Shown: positions 39,328 to 50,515 of the stretch, one piece after another
How the letters are laid out: each line of letters starts with the position of its first letter
Position numbering within the stretch: the stretch's first letter is position 1
DNA from: Bryum argenteum
Lineage: Eukaryota; Streptophyta; Bryopsida; Bryales; Bryaceae
Assembly: GCA_037043015.1 (NCBI GenBank)
Contig: CM073322.1
Span: forward strand, 24,642,364 to 24,706,363
Direction of reading: 5' to 3'
DNA: 64,000 nt
Made by a program: the position numbers and the translations under genes
The notes under the pieces: generated by a model
Databases searched by the model: none
Told to the model about the DNA's origin: nothing
The model's input: the letters and a program-made list of their open reading frames with translations, nothing else

Positions 39328-40824
39328 TCATTGAAGAGCCTGCAAACTAGGTCCGTAACAGAATGTGGCCACATCTACTTTGGTGTTGAGCGGGCACTTG
39401 GGAAGCTCGCGCCATGTGCGGCGAACCATGTCGTAAACGGCCACCGAGAGAGTTTTCTTCGACGCCACGCAGATGAGGTCGCCAAATGCGACCGGCTTCC
39501 ATCCGCCTCTGCATTTGAACACATCCAGCATCACATTCTGCGGCATCTCTGTGACTTCCAAAAACTGCTTCGATACGGGCTCGAATTCCACGATTCGAAT
39601 GCTGGTGAGCCGGCCATTGGCATTCTTCTGAGCCGCGACTACGAGAACTCTGCCCCCGCAGGAGAGCACGTAGGGCTCGTCCCGCATCCCGCGCGGCAGC
39701 TCGTGCACCTCCGTCCACACCCCGGATTTCACATCGTATGCTATCAGCCCTTCCATGTTCATGCCCCCGATTTCGAGCGCCACGCAGTAGAGGTATCCTT
39801 GACAGAATGCTGAGCTTCGTCGCCCCCAGAGAAGGAAGTGGGGCGGCAGGCAGCTGGTCGCTTGCCAGGAATTCTGTCGCGATTCGAACACGTGCGTGCT
39901 TTCCAAATAATGCGTGAGCGTGACGATCATTTGGAAGCCATGGTTCTTCCCATTCACCACCATGTGCGTGATCCCGGGCTCGTAGTCCTGGCTCAAGCTT
40001 GGCACCCTGCTGAACGTCCGCGTGATGGGATTGCACACGTAGTTCAATGCTGAGGACGGCGATTCGCTCAAGCAGAGCAGCCCGCCATCGCCCGCTAAGA
40101 TGTGCTTCGCCTCTTTCGGCAGGAATGTGAGCGGCGGGAGATGCAGCCACTTCTCCTGCACGTGATCATACGCGCACCATCGCCGGTCCTCGCCCTTAGA
40201 CAAGAAAACGGGGTAGTATGGCGGGGGCGTAGGCGCCTCCGTGCGCAGCTTCAGGAGATTAGGCGAAAAATCGACGTTCTTCCAGCACTTGCATACGCAT
40301 CGTGCTTGAAATAAGCTGTGCAAAGGCAGGAATGCGAACACTTTCTCCACCAGATCTTTCGGCAGCAACGTCCACAGCGGCATCTGCGCCGTGGTCGCCG
40401 TCTCCGTGCCTCCGCCTGACGTCGGCGTCATCGGCTCCACCACTTTAACCGTACTGCTACTGCTACCTCTAATGTTGCTGCTACTGCTGCTACTAACATA
40501 ACTACTACTGCTGCTACTAACATAACTACTACTACTACTACTCAGAGTGCGCGGATGCTGCTGCTGCTGCTGCTGCGGAATGCCCCGCCACAACACCTGC
40601 TGCTGCATGCCCTTCTTGATAATACTCGCTTCGTAAGCAGCGCCCGCATGCTGATGTTGATAGTAGTGGTTATGGTGATGATGGCGGTACTGCTCCCGAG
40701 GGAGAAACCCTCCGGTCGGCCCATTCGTTGGCTTCACCCCATTATTCTGCTGCTGCTTCGTCTGAAGCCTTACCCCATTCTTCGTCATCTTCTCCTCCCC
40801 GCGTCTACTGCCGACACTAAACAT
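39328..40824 (-). CDS. F-box/kelch-type protein, single exon, intact
   Basis: Probable substrate receptor of an SCF ubiquitin ligase; the target is unknown. It has 498 residues. The N-terminal 145 are low-complexity, with Gln, His/Tyr and Ser runs (about 25-27, 48-60, 84-90 and 95-124). The F-box spans about 150-193 (MPLWTLLPKDLVEKVFAFLP, then LFQARCVCKCWKN). The C-terminal about 300 residues are kelch/galactose-oxidase-like, with YDHVQEKWLHLPPL, VCNPITRTFSRVPSL, AYDVKSGVWTEVHELP and VYDMVRRTWRELPKCP blade motifs. The layout resembles Arabidopsis F-box/kelch proteins of the HWS/LCR kind, but I cannot assign an orthologue. The ATG at 40824 is the first in the frame; Met13 is an alternative. 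The ORF is GC-rich and uninterrupted, unlike its surroundings. The large plus-strand ORF over it is a shadow. Confidence 0.93.
   Translation of the reverse strand: MFSVGSRRGEEKMTKNGVRLQTKQQQNNGVKPTNGPTGGFLPREQYRHHHHNHYYQHQHAGAAYEASIIKKGMQQQVLWRGIPQQQQQQHPRTLSSSSSSYVSSSSSSYVSSSSSSNIRGSSSSTVKVVEPMTPTSGGGTETATTAQMPLWTLLPKDLVEKVFAFLPLHSLFQARCVCKCWKNVDFSPNLLKLRTEAPTPPPYYPVFLSKGEDRRWCAYDHVQEKWLHLPPLTFLPKEAKHILAGDGGLLCLSESPSSALNYVCNPITRTFSRVPSLSQDYEPGITHMVVNGKNHGFQMIVTLTHYLESTHVFESRQNSWQATSCLPPHFLLWGRRSSAFCQGYLYCVALEIGGMNMEGLIAYDVKSGVWTEVHELPRGMRDEPYVLSCGGRVLVVAAQKNANGRLTSIRIVEFEPVSKQFLEVTEMPQNVMLDVFKCRGGWKPVAFGDLICVASKKTLSVAVYDMVRRTWRELPKCPLNTKVDVATFCYGPSLQALQ
40440..40575. repeat. coding trinucleotide repeats in the F-box gene
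   Basis: Interrupted AGT/GCT/GTA-type trinucleotide runs encode poly-Ser with regular YV insertions (SSSSSSYV repeated) and a poly-Gln run. The SSSSSSYV-coding unit is itself tandem (about 24 bp), so the length is probably variable between individuals. Confidence 0.85.
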
Positions 40825-41700
40825 CTCGCAAATCTCGCGCCAACCAAATCAACACCCACTCAAGGCAACCGTTACATTGCTACACGCTAACCACTAAAAC
40901 GATCACCCCCAAAATTCCCCAATTGTGGCCACACCAGCTGCCGCGTAGCAAAACACCAGCTTAGCAACGACGAATCTCCTCCTCAGGCGGTTTAAGAATC
41001 TGAAGAAAGCACAGCATCACGGCCATAGCCATCGAACTCAAAGCTCCCGAACTCAGACCCGACTGCCACTCTAAAGGGGTCCAGCTACGCTTGCTACTAC
41101 TACTACTACAAGACCCAAGTGTAGCGTGCGCTGGGTTACAAAGGGGTGCAGGGGGAGGAAGGAAACTTATTACCGCAGAGGAGGGAGGGGAGGAATTGAA
41201 GCAGAGATGAGACGAGAATGATGATGAGATGATGATGAAAACATCCGTCGTACGAAGGGAAATGTTCGTCGTCGAGCGGGGCGCCGAGATAGCTGTTGTG
41301 CGCTAAATGCTAACTGGAGTGATGAGTCGGTCGGAGAGTGCCGGACGCGCCCCCGGCTCCGGCAGGGCAGGCATCTCCACTCCACCATCGCCAGGCCAGC
41401 CCAGCCCAGCCAGCCATGGCCCAGCCCTCGCCACCCCCGCCCTGGGGCTCGGAACTCGGGCCCTAGCATAGCATAGCTAGCCCGGCGTCCGTGCTTCCCG
41501 CGGGCAGTTCCGTTCCGGGCAGTACGGGCAGCAAAAGAGCAATAGAGCTCCATGGCTCCATGCAGGTCCAGGAAGCCCCATTTGGCATGGAGTGAGCAGA
41601 ATATGGAGAATGTGTGCAGAATGTGTGCGGCTGGACTGCAAAACCCTATTCTTACCGCACCCTCTTCCTGTCTGGGCAACGAGAACCCCTGTTTATTAAC
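40825..41700 (-). promoter_or_regulatory. GC-rich leader and promoter region of the F-box gene
   Basis: The GC-rich, CpG-rich composition continues about 0.85 kb upstream of the start codon and then falls. The 169-codon ORF here (41170-41679, minus) has Arg/Ala-rich composition typical of GC-rich non-coding DNA. A 5' UTR intron is possible, because a TTTCTTCAG acceptor-like word lies near 41010. Confidence 0.4.
40961..41032 (-). other. possible upstream ORF of the F-box gene, 23 codons
   Basis: It reads MAMAVMLCFLQILKPPEEEI and three more residues before TAA, 136 bases before the F-box ATG. If it lies in the mature leader it could dampen translation. Whether it is transcribed is unknown. Confidence 0.25.
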
Positions 41701-42149
41701 CTTCTTTATTCCCCTCTCCGGCTGTACATGGCAACCCCGCGGGCTGCCCCCATGCCGGCACTTTCCTTTTTTATGACCTTCCAGTCCTTTTCAATGGGTT
41801 TTGTTCAAAGTCTAAACCACCAAACTCCCCTTTTTTTCTTAAAATAAGGAACTCGAAAGAATGGGGTTCTGTTTTGCCGAGTCATTGGCACGATGGACGT
41901 TTTCCTATTTTCTGTTTTGCTTGTGCTTACTGGTTGTTTGAGAAACCAAGGCATGCGGGATACTTCGTCGTAGGTAGATGAACGTATGATTGACTGAAAC
42001 TGTGTTTGCCTCTTGCAAAGAAAATGGGAGCTTTGTCGTTCTTAATCACATGTGAACATCGATCCCTAAGGACCACAAATTTGCATTAGAAGGTAGTACA
42101 AAATATTGTAAGTGCTCTATTGAACAAAATTATGTGGTTTTTACATGGC
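41701..42149. other. intergenic, no gene seen
   Basis: Composition returns to AT-rich. No recognisable features. Confidence 0.4.
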
Positions 42150-42600
42150 TAAGGTAGGAGTGGTGAAAACCGTCTGACTTTCAGCTTTGCATACTTGGAA
42201 TAGTGGTGTAAAATTTTAATTATTTTTCGATGGTCTGCAAAGCTAGTGCAAACCCATCCCCCAAAAAAAAAAAAAAAACATTTTTAAGTAATCCTATAAT
42301 TTCCTATGAATTTTTGAATCTCGAGTCTTAGGAGTCCCACTACCCGAACATAGAGTGCTGGCTTTTTTGCAAGGTTGTATTCCGAAAACTGTGGATTGAA
42401 TGTCCCAAAATTAATTAAAATAGGTTCAGGAACTGACATAGGAGTTGTTTAAAACCGTTCAACATGCATGGTTTGAGCTAAAAACAGTGGATGGTCCCCA
42501 AAACCTACCAGTTTACCATGAACGGACGGTTCTACAGCCCCTACCCATAAACCTACTGTGCGGTTTTTGGGGTTGGACGGTTTTCACGACTCCTACCTTA
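42150..42600. mobile_element. 451-bp TIR element, TA target (mariner/Stowaway-like)
   Basis: The ends are TA-AGGTAGGAGTGGTGAAAACC and GGTTTTCACGACTCCTACCT-TA. The AGGTAG start resembles the 6008-6471 family, but the interior differs. Non-coding; contains a poly(A) run at about 42264-42279. Confidence 0.8.
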
Positions 42601-42779
42601 GAAAAAGTCGCTAGACTTTAGACTTGAGAGATGGAAATCTTAAAAAAGTAAATGTAAGTTCTAAAAGTTTGTCATCAATATCAGAAGTAGTTCACCAGTT
42701 CTTTAGGCTAAGATTGATTTGACTATACGTTCTTTAATTTGCATAGAATAGATTGTTGGTTTATTTAGGCCATGGTAGA

Positions 42780-44170
42780 CTAAAATAGTGTAACAAACAA
42801 CAAGATTTATTTTATGAACATACAATAAATTAGTGTAGACCTGTAGATGACATTTCTATAAAGATATGATTCCATACTACAATAGGAAAAAAAATAGTAG
42901 TCTCATAGGCCACTATGGAAAAGACTACAAATTTTCTAAGTCACACGATAGACTGAACTGCAAATCTTTCAAATCACAGTATAGAGTAGATTACCTATCT
43001 TTAGGACCAGTCGATTGAGAAGATTTTTGTTTACAAGCTACACAACGGATCAGAGTGCAGATTTTTGAAGCGAGACATGATTTAGACCACATATTTTCCA
43101 TGCCATACACAATTATTGGAATAACAAGAAATCTTCTTGGTCACACACGATCAATGGAATAAATATCAACTCTTTATAGCCACACACAATCAATAATATA
43201 GACAATTAATCTTTATAGCCACACCCGATCAATGGAATGAATAGCCGATCTTCATAGCCACACACAATCAATGGAATATGTTGCATATCTTTATGGCCAC
43301 AGAGGCTCAATGAAACATAGTGCAAATATTTTAAGCCACATACACTGAATAAATTAATCTCCAATTCTTCCACATTATCGATCATTCTAGATTATAGATT
43401 TTAAAAGCGACATAATTAAATAGAGTGCAAATCTTTCAACCCCACATGGAGTAGACTACCAATGTTTAAGTCCACTTGATGGAAACATTGCAAATCTTTG
43501 AAGCTACAATGGCAAAATGAGCAAATCTTTTATGTCACTAAGTCACACGATGATATCAAAAATATGTCTTTAAAGATACCAATATAATTGAGTAGTCTGT
43601 CACCAAAAGAAATAAGATTCCAATTGTTGATATGATAACCATTGTAGAAAAGTCGTTTTATAGGTCACAAGAAAATTAATGGCACATTATTCAAACTTTA
43701 ATAGATTAAGCTAGAAGTAATTCTAATCGCAATAAATTAAATCGTCACTCTTTTAAGCCACATGGTATAGACTACATGCCTGTAATAACACAATAAAATT
43801 CAAAACTCAGGTTTTGCATGCCAGAGCAGAATAGACTACACATCTTTCTTGCTACATTAGAATAAATTACAAGTTTTTAAGGACTTGACAACATAACCTA
43901 TATGTCTTCTATATCACGATAGAGTAAACCAATTGTTGTTTCTGTTACAATAGAACCAACCACATGTCTTTCATGGTATAAAAGAATGATTTGCAAGTCT
44001 TCAAGGAAGAACCATATAACCTATAGGTCTTTTATGCCACATGGGGAATAAACCACATGTCATTGATGTGATGAAATTAACCACAAGTCCACAACCCTTC
44101 TAGGCCATGATATAATCCACTACATGTCTCATTGGCCACGATAAAAGTAGACTACTAGGTACTTAAGGTA
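42780..44170. repeat. 1.4-kb strongly decayed tandem repeat
   Basis: The same theme recurs about every 45-60 bp across the whole stretch: a (g)ccaca-c-gatcaatggaata or gatagagtagactac segment, followed by gcaaatcttt- or catgtcttt-type words (for example 43141, 43192, 43252, 43302, 43425 and 43860-44100). Units are too diverged for a sure period. No gene. Confidence 0.55.
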
Positions 44171-45389
44171 ATAAATTGCTCACCTCTCCAATTCTTCCTC
44201 TTAGCTTCTTCCGCGGTAGGCACCTTCGCTATCGCCACATATATCACAGCAATGACATCCAACTAAGCATCCAACTTCTCCATTTGACCGCCTGCTCATC
44301 GAGTTTCTCCGACCTGCTGTTACCTACATCTCTCACTTGATTATTCAAACTTCTCTTGTACAGTAAATTTCTACCACCTTCTCACCTTATGCTATTGTAC
44401 AAGTTAGGGTAGACGCAATGGGAATTACTCCCGTCGCTGCTCAAAATCTTAGTCATGTTGCTCCACCGGGACCCTCTCCATGTCTTTCAACACAGAGGAG
44501 GTTGTGGTCTGGAATAGTAAGATCGAGGAAGTCTTCCTTCACCAATTTTTGTGCTGACTGTGGAAGTTTTTCTTCAGATTCGCTGAAATCTGCCTCTCAT
44601 GTTGTCTCCATTTCCAACCATGCTTGTTTGATTGTCTCCCTCTTTAACCTGCAAACCAGTTTCTTCTATGCATTCTTGTGCTTCAACTTGGCTTTGGCTT
44701 TATTCATCTCCATATACTAGACCCTTTAGTCGCTAGATCCTTCTCCTCCTCAAGTCTGTTTCTCGTGAGGGTGCATCCCCTTTATTACCCTCCTCTGGGA
44801 TTCTATAAAGTATCCATCTCTGCAACAGTAACTCATTCATTCTTAACATAGACATGGTACAAAAACGGCCCCATCGGTCAAGACCTCTAGCCGCCCAACT
44901 ATCCCACTTCCCAGTTAATGACTTCGTCAATAATGATTTGCCAATAATGACGTTCCATCCACATCTTTGCTTCCCCTAGTAGGCCTTCAAATCAACCTCG
45001 TTAGCTTGAGAGTGGAGGTGGTCGGCTTGTTTGGGCTCAAAATGGGAACCAAGAACCGGATATCCTCTTGTTCTCTTTGATTTCGACTTGTTGATAATGT
45101 GTTGTAGAATAATAGGTTCTCAATGTGAATACTTACTAGCTCACACATGTATGTTTTACGATTACTACTTAAACATGACCCGTTGAAGATGAGTGATATA
45201 GACAATTGGAGCTTTACTTTAGCATGCAATTCTTCTGCGAACTTTTTGGTGTTCTCATTATCCACAACCTTCCTATTTCATGTTGTCTTATAGAAGTAGG
45301 ATTATTTGAATGCCCCTCGGCTACCATCCCATGGATCCAAAGTTGAAACTTTTGCTCGTCATGAACTCATTCCTTGTTGATCTCACCTA

Positions 45390-45780
45390 TTATTGATTTA
45401 CTATCGGCGGATGTTATATCTCACCAACATGCGGCTTGATATATCTTATCTCGTGGATCTATACACACGGTTCAACATTCCTTCTTGTCATGCTTATTTA
45501 GATGCAGCAGACTAATTTTTTTGATATTTCAATAGCACAATGGACCTTGTTATTCTCTGTGGATAGAAGGAGAAAATTGTACCTACAACTTATTCCAATA
45601 GTGACTACCAAGGTGATATTGATGAACATAACTTGAGCATAGCCTTCGATGTCAGAAGCTCTTAGCGTAGCAAACTCCGATAAAAGGGGTTTATGTATAA
45701 GTGCAAAGCTAAATGTCAAGCGTTGGCGGACATTGTAAGTGAAGGTGCATGGTTGCACGGTCTACTTAGAAATTAAGTAG
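45390..45780 (+). pseudogene. Ty1/copia relic: reverse transcriptase end and RNase H
   Basis: Translated pieces read YLTNMRLDISYLVDLYTRF, then a frameshifted YSNSDYQGDIDEHN, then KCQALADIVSEGAWLHGLL. These match the copia RT C-terminus (YLTxTRPDISYAV), the RNase H DYAGDxD motif and the AEYxALxxxxxEAxWLxxLL helix. Stops and frameshifts disable it. More of the element may lie upstream to about 44180, but nothing there is firmly recognisable. Confidence 0.75.
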
Positions 45781-46127
45781 TAAGGCACAAACACAACCTA
45801 TTGTTATTCATTATAATAATCAAGAGTATCATCAAACTTGGCATACGGTACAAAATTCAAGAACAAAGCACATTGAACGACAAGTGCACTTTGTAAGATA
45901 TCACATCAAGGAGAAAAGCATTTTTGTTACTTTATAAAAAGTCGAGGTCAATTTACAAACATCTTGACAAATCTTCTTCAACCTACAAATTATAAAAAAA
46001 TTCACATATATATTTTGTTTGACCACTTTGGGCAAATGCGAGAAACTTTATAGCACATGCAGAGTTTTTAATAGTGATGGCTCATTGCTATCCTATATTG
46101 GTTTAGAATAGCAATCCTTGGTCCGAT

Positions 46128-46425
46128 CATTAGTAGGAAATGGCACTAAAAGTGACGTTCGTAATGACTTGTTTCTAGTTACGTAAACTGCCTGTTTAAT
46201 TGTACTTACAACAAACTAAAAAAACTGTTATATTTCACTTCTCCATAAGATTACCAATCTAGTAGGCTATATTATGTTAATCACACCAAAAAAAATTAAG
46301 AAAAAGTAACAAACATTACAAATTAAGTATCTTGATATCATTAATAGCACAATCACAATTGGAATTCTGCTCAATTAGAAAAAAGTCACTACGGAGATCA
46401 CTTTTAGTGCCATTTTCTACTAGTA
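46128..46425. mobile_element. about 298-bp CACTA-type MITE, copy 1
   Basis: The ends are CATTAGTAGGAAATGGCACT and AGTGCCATTTTCTACTAGT, with inner AAAAGTGA/TCACTTTT pairing. A relative of equal size lies at 48814-49117. Confidence 0.7.
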
Positions 46426-46739
46426 GATGCACCAAGTCAGCAGACCTAATGACACTGGAGTCTAATCTAAGACCACTTACAGATGATTGACTTTGTAACT
46501 ATACCTCTCTTCTCGAGACCTACGCTTAAACCTAACCATCACATGTGCAATTGTATTATCCCATGATCTTCATATCTTAGCGCATCTACTATTGTAACTT
46601 CAGCGCACTCCGCCCTATAGAAGACTCAACTTCATTGCGCCATCCCTTGTGGAAAATTCACAAACAACAAACAAGAGAGGTCTATATTTGTTGCAACAAC
46701 GAGGAATCCTTTCTAATATAATTGCGAGTGATCTGGCAA

Positions 46740-47160
46740 GTAAATCTGGCACCCCTAGTCTAGCAAGTACGAACACAAGAGGGGACGTTTTAAGAATCTT
46801 GCACGACTGGTTTAGTAAGTATTGCACGACTGGTTTAGTAAGTATTGCACGACTGGTATGACTGGTTTGATAAGTATTGCACGACTGGTTTGGCAAGTTT
46901 TGGAGCAACACCCATGGTCTGGCAAGTAAGAACACAAGAGAAGAAATTTTAGGGATCTTCTCTCTTCTCTGCAACTCTGACTAGTATTGCAACAACACCC
47001 CTGGTCAAATAAGTAAGAACACAAGAGGGGACTTTTTTTCAATCTTTTCTCTTCTCTGGGACGTTTTAGCGATCTTTTCTCTTTTTTGGGACGTTTTAGC
47101 GATTTTCTTTGGGATGTTTTAGCGATCTTCTCTGGGACGTTTTAGCGATTTTCTCTAGCA
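46740..47160. repeat. two adjacent minisatellites
   Basis: At 46801-46900 a 23-bp unit (GCACGACTGGTTTAGTAAGT...) occurs about four times. At 47040-47160 a 22-27-bp unit around GGGACGTTTTAGCGATCTTC occurs about five times, with related words (gaggggacgttttaagaatc) already at 46780. No coding content. Confidence 0.8.
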
Positions 47161-48589
47161 CCCCGGAATGCACTTGAGGACTTTAAGAACACAAGAGAAG
47201 ACGTTTTAGCAATTTTTCTTCTTTCCACTCTCCTTAAGGCTTAGCGTTGTAAAACTTCAAACGTCTCATCGTATTCCTATGTCCACCCGATCCAAAAGCC
47301 AATTGATTTTCTTACATAAAAAACATGTGGAAATAACAAAGATAACAAAGGACTACTACCAAGTTGTTTGTGCAACAAAATCTCTCTCGACCACATTTGT
47401 AGAGAGCAATTTACACCACTGATGATTACTAGTGTGTCTCAGGTTTTTCCATATTTTAACCTAATTTTGCTTTAAGACATCACCCTCTAACCTCTAAAAA
47501 TGGAGAGAGTGTCGAAGCATATATAGCGTAGCTTCTTTTTATTGTCTTTCAACCACTAAAACAAGTAGTCGCTTTGGATAAACTAATCACCACACTTTTT
47601 GTGAGAGTTACCACATTGTTCCATGAAGACCTCCACACATGTACTTAAGCTATGGTTTTCAATAACTAAGCATATGTGTGATTGGACCAATTTTCGTACA
47701 TGGTATCACAATTAACCTCTTTTTTCTAAACTCTAAATGTGTACATACAACATGTAACATTGGAAAATGATATTGAGAAAAGCGTAGCAAGAATGGTACG
47801 GGATGCCTTAGATGAGACTTCCAAGCTTGCAGGAATATTCGACCATCTGTCTTAGAAGGGACACATGCGCCTCCTTTTCCTCAAAGAGGCCACCAATTGT
47901 TACATCGGTTCTACTAACAACAATTCACCAATTGCTAACAAAGAAAGTGCAAAAGTAAGGGCATTATACTCCATCTGCATATTCTACCAAGAAGGTTCTA
48001 CTCCAAGATAGTTGCGTGCTCTGACCCTCATGAAGCATAGAACCTCCTAGCTACGACGTACCAATCTATTAACAATGCTCGTTGTCTTATGCTAAAAAAT
48101 ATAAACTGCACTTACTCTGCTTACTTGAGGCGAATTCCGATCAAGGCTACTTGAGGCAAATCAAAGAGTCATAAGCCAAACTCCTTGGCACTGCCACTGC
48201 CAGCCTAGAACCTGCATTTGTGGAGTGCATGATAATTACCCTACCACCAAGTTTAAATTACATATATTAAAATGTGCTTGGGCTTAACATGATACTTACC
48301 TGTACAGATTTGAGCGCACCACTCCTACAAGCTGAAACACACCCTAAGTTTTGTGCAACACTGCTCGAAGAATACTTGACAACTCTCTTAGTGTACGGAT
48401 GCACATCTCGAATTTCAAATCTTTAGCAAATAACAACTTACGCATATTCATTGGCTACCGACGTCCACACCAACAATCCTACCACAAGCCAGGCCCCTAC
48501 AACTTTGAGAGTAGCAATGAGCACTAGAAGCGATAATGCCTCGATCTAGCTTTATGAATTTGTTACGTGCACACAAAATTGCCACATAC
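47161..48589. other. intergenic, probably decayed retrotransposon sequence
   Basis: No intact ORF. Its position directly upstream of a copia protease/integrase relic suggests old gag sequence, but I cannot identify a gag motif. Confidence 0.3.
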
Positions 48590-49330
48590 GTATACAACGT
48601 TCACCAACCGCTTTTAAAGCCAACCTGACTGTGAATGCCTTGCAATACGATGACCATGAACGTGGTTATTTTGTCGTTGCTCTCACCACCCTGAACCTTG
48701 AACAAGCGGACACTTACATTGTAGACAGCAGTGCAACTTACATTGTAGACAGCAGTGCAGCTCGACATGTCACCTGACATGTTGTGACCTATTCATAGAC
48801 GCTCAACCACACAACTAGTAGAAAAGGGCACTAGAGATGACGTGTGTAGTGCCTTGTCCCTACTGACGTAGAGAACATGTTTTAAATATGTTTTTTATAA
48901 CCTTAGAAGTAAGGTATAATATTAATCAATTTTCCTTTCATTTTTTATTAATCTAGTAGGCTAAAGTATACTTATTACAACAAAAACTATTCAAATGAAA
49001 AGTGAAAAATATACCAATTTATTTTGATGTTATTAAAAGCACCATTAAAACACACAATTTATCTCACTAAGGTCAAGTCACTATGGCTGTCACTTTTAGT
49101 GCTATTTTCTATTAGTGACAACCCCACCGTTCTACAATTCAAAACACTTCTAGAAATCTTCTCCATGTTACTCGCACATGAAATGTAGACCTTTCTTTAC
49201 AAGATTCTGAAATAAAATTTTATAATATTTATTATGTGTCTAGCCTTAGCTACAAATTTATGTCGGTTGGTTGCATTGTCGCTAAAGGATACACTCTCCC
49301 ACCCCACAACAAAGAGTGTTTGTCTTCAAG
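48590..49330 (+). pseudogene. Ty1/copia relic: protease/integrase junction, split by a MITE
   Basis: Upstream of the MITE the frame reads TLNLEQADTYIVDSS, then YIVDSSAARHVT, the copia DSGASxHVT site, with a 24-bp tandem duplication that repeats the active-site segment. Downstream, CVSSLSYKFMSVGCIVAKGY matches the copia VLYVPGLxxNLLSVGQLxxxGY block. Stops are frequent. The MITE at 48814-49117 separates the two parts. Confidence 0.7.
48814..49117. mobile_element. 304-bp CACTA-type MITE, copy 2, inside the copia relic
   Basis: The ends are ACTAGTAGAAAAGGGCACTA and TAGTGCTATTTTCTATTAGTG, near complements. ACA flanks both sides (48811-48813 and 49118-49120), a 3-bp duplication as expected for CACTA elements, with the first C apparently lost. 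Confidence 0.75.
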
Positions 49331-50014
49331 GGGCTAGGACAAATCGATAAAAGAGGCCACCGGCTTATAAAGGTACATTATACATTATCCACCATTTCCT
49401 ATTTGCATTGCAACATCTTCTATCACTCGCCTTTGGCATCAACCACTTGAAAACATCAATCCTCATAGACTTGGATCCATGGGCTCAATAAAGGAGCTGC
49501 CTATGGTGTTCCATTTATTATAGTTTATTAGAACAAAGTCCAAGTTGCCTCCAAGGGAAACAAGCACAAACACATGTATCCAAGCTTGCTATTTTAGGTA
49601 TTTTAGGTATCGGATTCGCATTGATGTGAATTTTTTTAAAAAAAAAAATAAATAAATACATGATTTTTGAGTAGATGTTTCTCATTAATTTGCCGTTGGA
49701 TCTCAACTTTCTTTTTTGGGTTGAATTCAAATTCAAATCTTGTTTTTGTAGTAGAAACCTTGCCTCCATTCAAGATGTGAGGAAGTTATGGCATTGATTT
49801 GTGGAAGGAGCCTAGTTTTGGATATTATTTCCTCTCTAAATTTTCAGAGAAGTTTCACCATTATTTACGAAAAGAAATTTTCAAGGGTGTTATTGCGATG
49901 AAGAAGGCAAACATCTTTGTAGTTGATGATTTTCATCATTGCACTAAGTCTATCAGTAGCATATTCATTTCGAAATGGAAATGATGAGATTTTTCTCATC
50001 GTTCATGAAAAACT
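49331..50014. other. intergenic, no gene recognised
   Basis: Only short ORFs. The last part (gtttcaccattattt to ctcatcgttcatgaaaa) leads into the TTAA chain. Confidence 0.4.
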
Positions 50015-50118
50015 TTAACCTCTAAATGCTTTGGCTCATTTTGTAGCAAAAAAGTGTTATAAATAGTAAATAGAAACAAAGGTAAGTAATTCAGATGAGC
50101 GTACCATTTAGAGGTTAA
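50015..50118. mobile_element. 104-bp TTAA-bounded MITE, first of a chain
   Basis: The ends are TTAACCTCTAAATG and CATTTAGAGGTTAA, perfect complements. Its right TTAA (50115-50118) is also the left TTAA of the next element. Confidence 0.8.
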
Positions 50119-50515
50119 CCCTTAAACGCCCATGGGGTCTGAAACGGGCAGCCCAAAATCAGATCACAACATCTTTTGGACTTGGGCATCATGAATAGTG
50201 CACTTTTTGAACTTGGGCATCATGAATGGTGCACTTTTTGAACTTGGGCATCATGAATAGACCAATCAATGATGAGTTTGCAACCTCCTACAAGGTTATG
50301 TACAACCCCAACCTACCTACCACAATCCTTTCAAAGCACAAAATCATTCATACAAATTGTGATTTGAATTGTGAATTTTCACTTTTTGAATGCATCACAA
50401 GAAGGTGACCAGTTTGACATCAAAATATAAGTGAAATGTTGAGTACAGTGAGAGCTACAGGGAAGATTCTGTTGGAATCATGCCCCTCGGGCTTGGTTGG
50501 GCGTTTAAGGGTTAA
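50115..50515. mobile_element. 401-bp TTAA-bounded element (TTAACCCTTAAACGCCC family), second of the chain
   Basis: The ends are TTAACCCTTAAACGCCCATG and TTGGGCGTTTAAGGGTTAA. It is close to 31796-32165 but longer by about 30 bp, because a unit of the type acttgggcatcatgaat is tandemly repeated (three copies at 50178-50262 against two in the other element). Confidence 0.85.

Noticed and set aside
39187-39813. Plus-strand ORF of 208 codons over the F-box gene
   Set aside because: It is antisense to a clear F-box/kelch frame and has no family features; GC-rich coding DNA often leaves such open shadows.
41170-41679. Minus-strand ORF of 169 codons upstream of the F-box gene
   Set aside because: Arg/Ala-rich composition typical of CpG-rich promoter DNA; no domain, and it starts and ends without support.
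44987-45265. Minus-strand ORF with FAEELHAKVKLQLS, considered as a Ty3/gypsy integrase tail
   Set aside because: The neighbouring plus strand carries unmistakable copia RT/RNase H motifs, so this antisense resemblance is probably chance.
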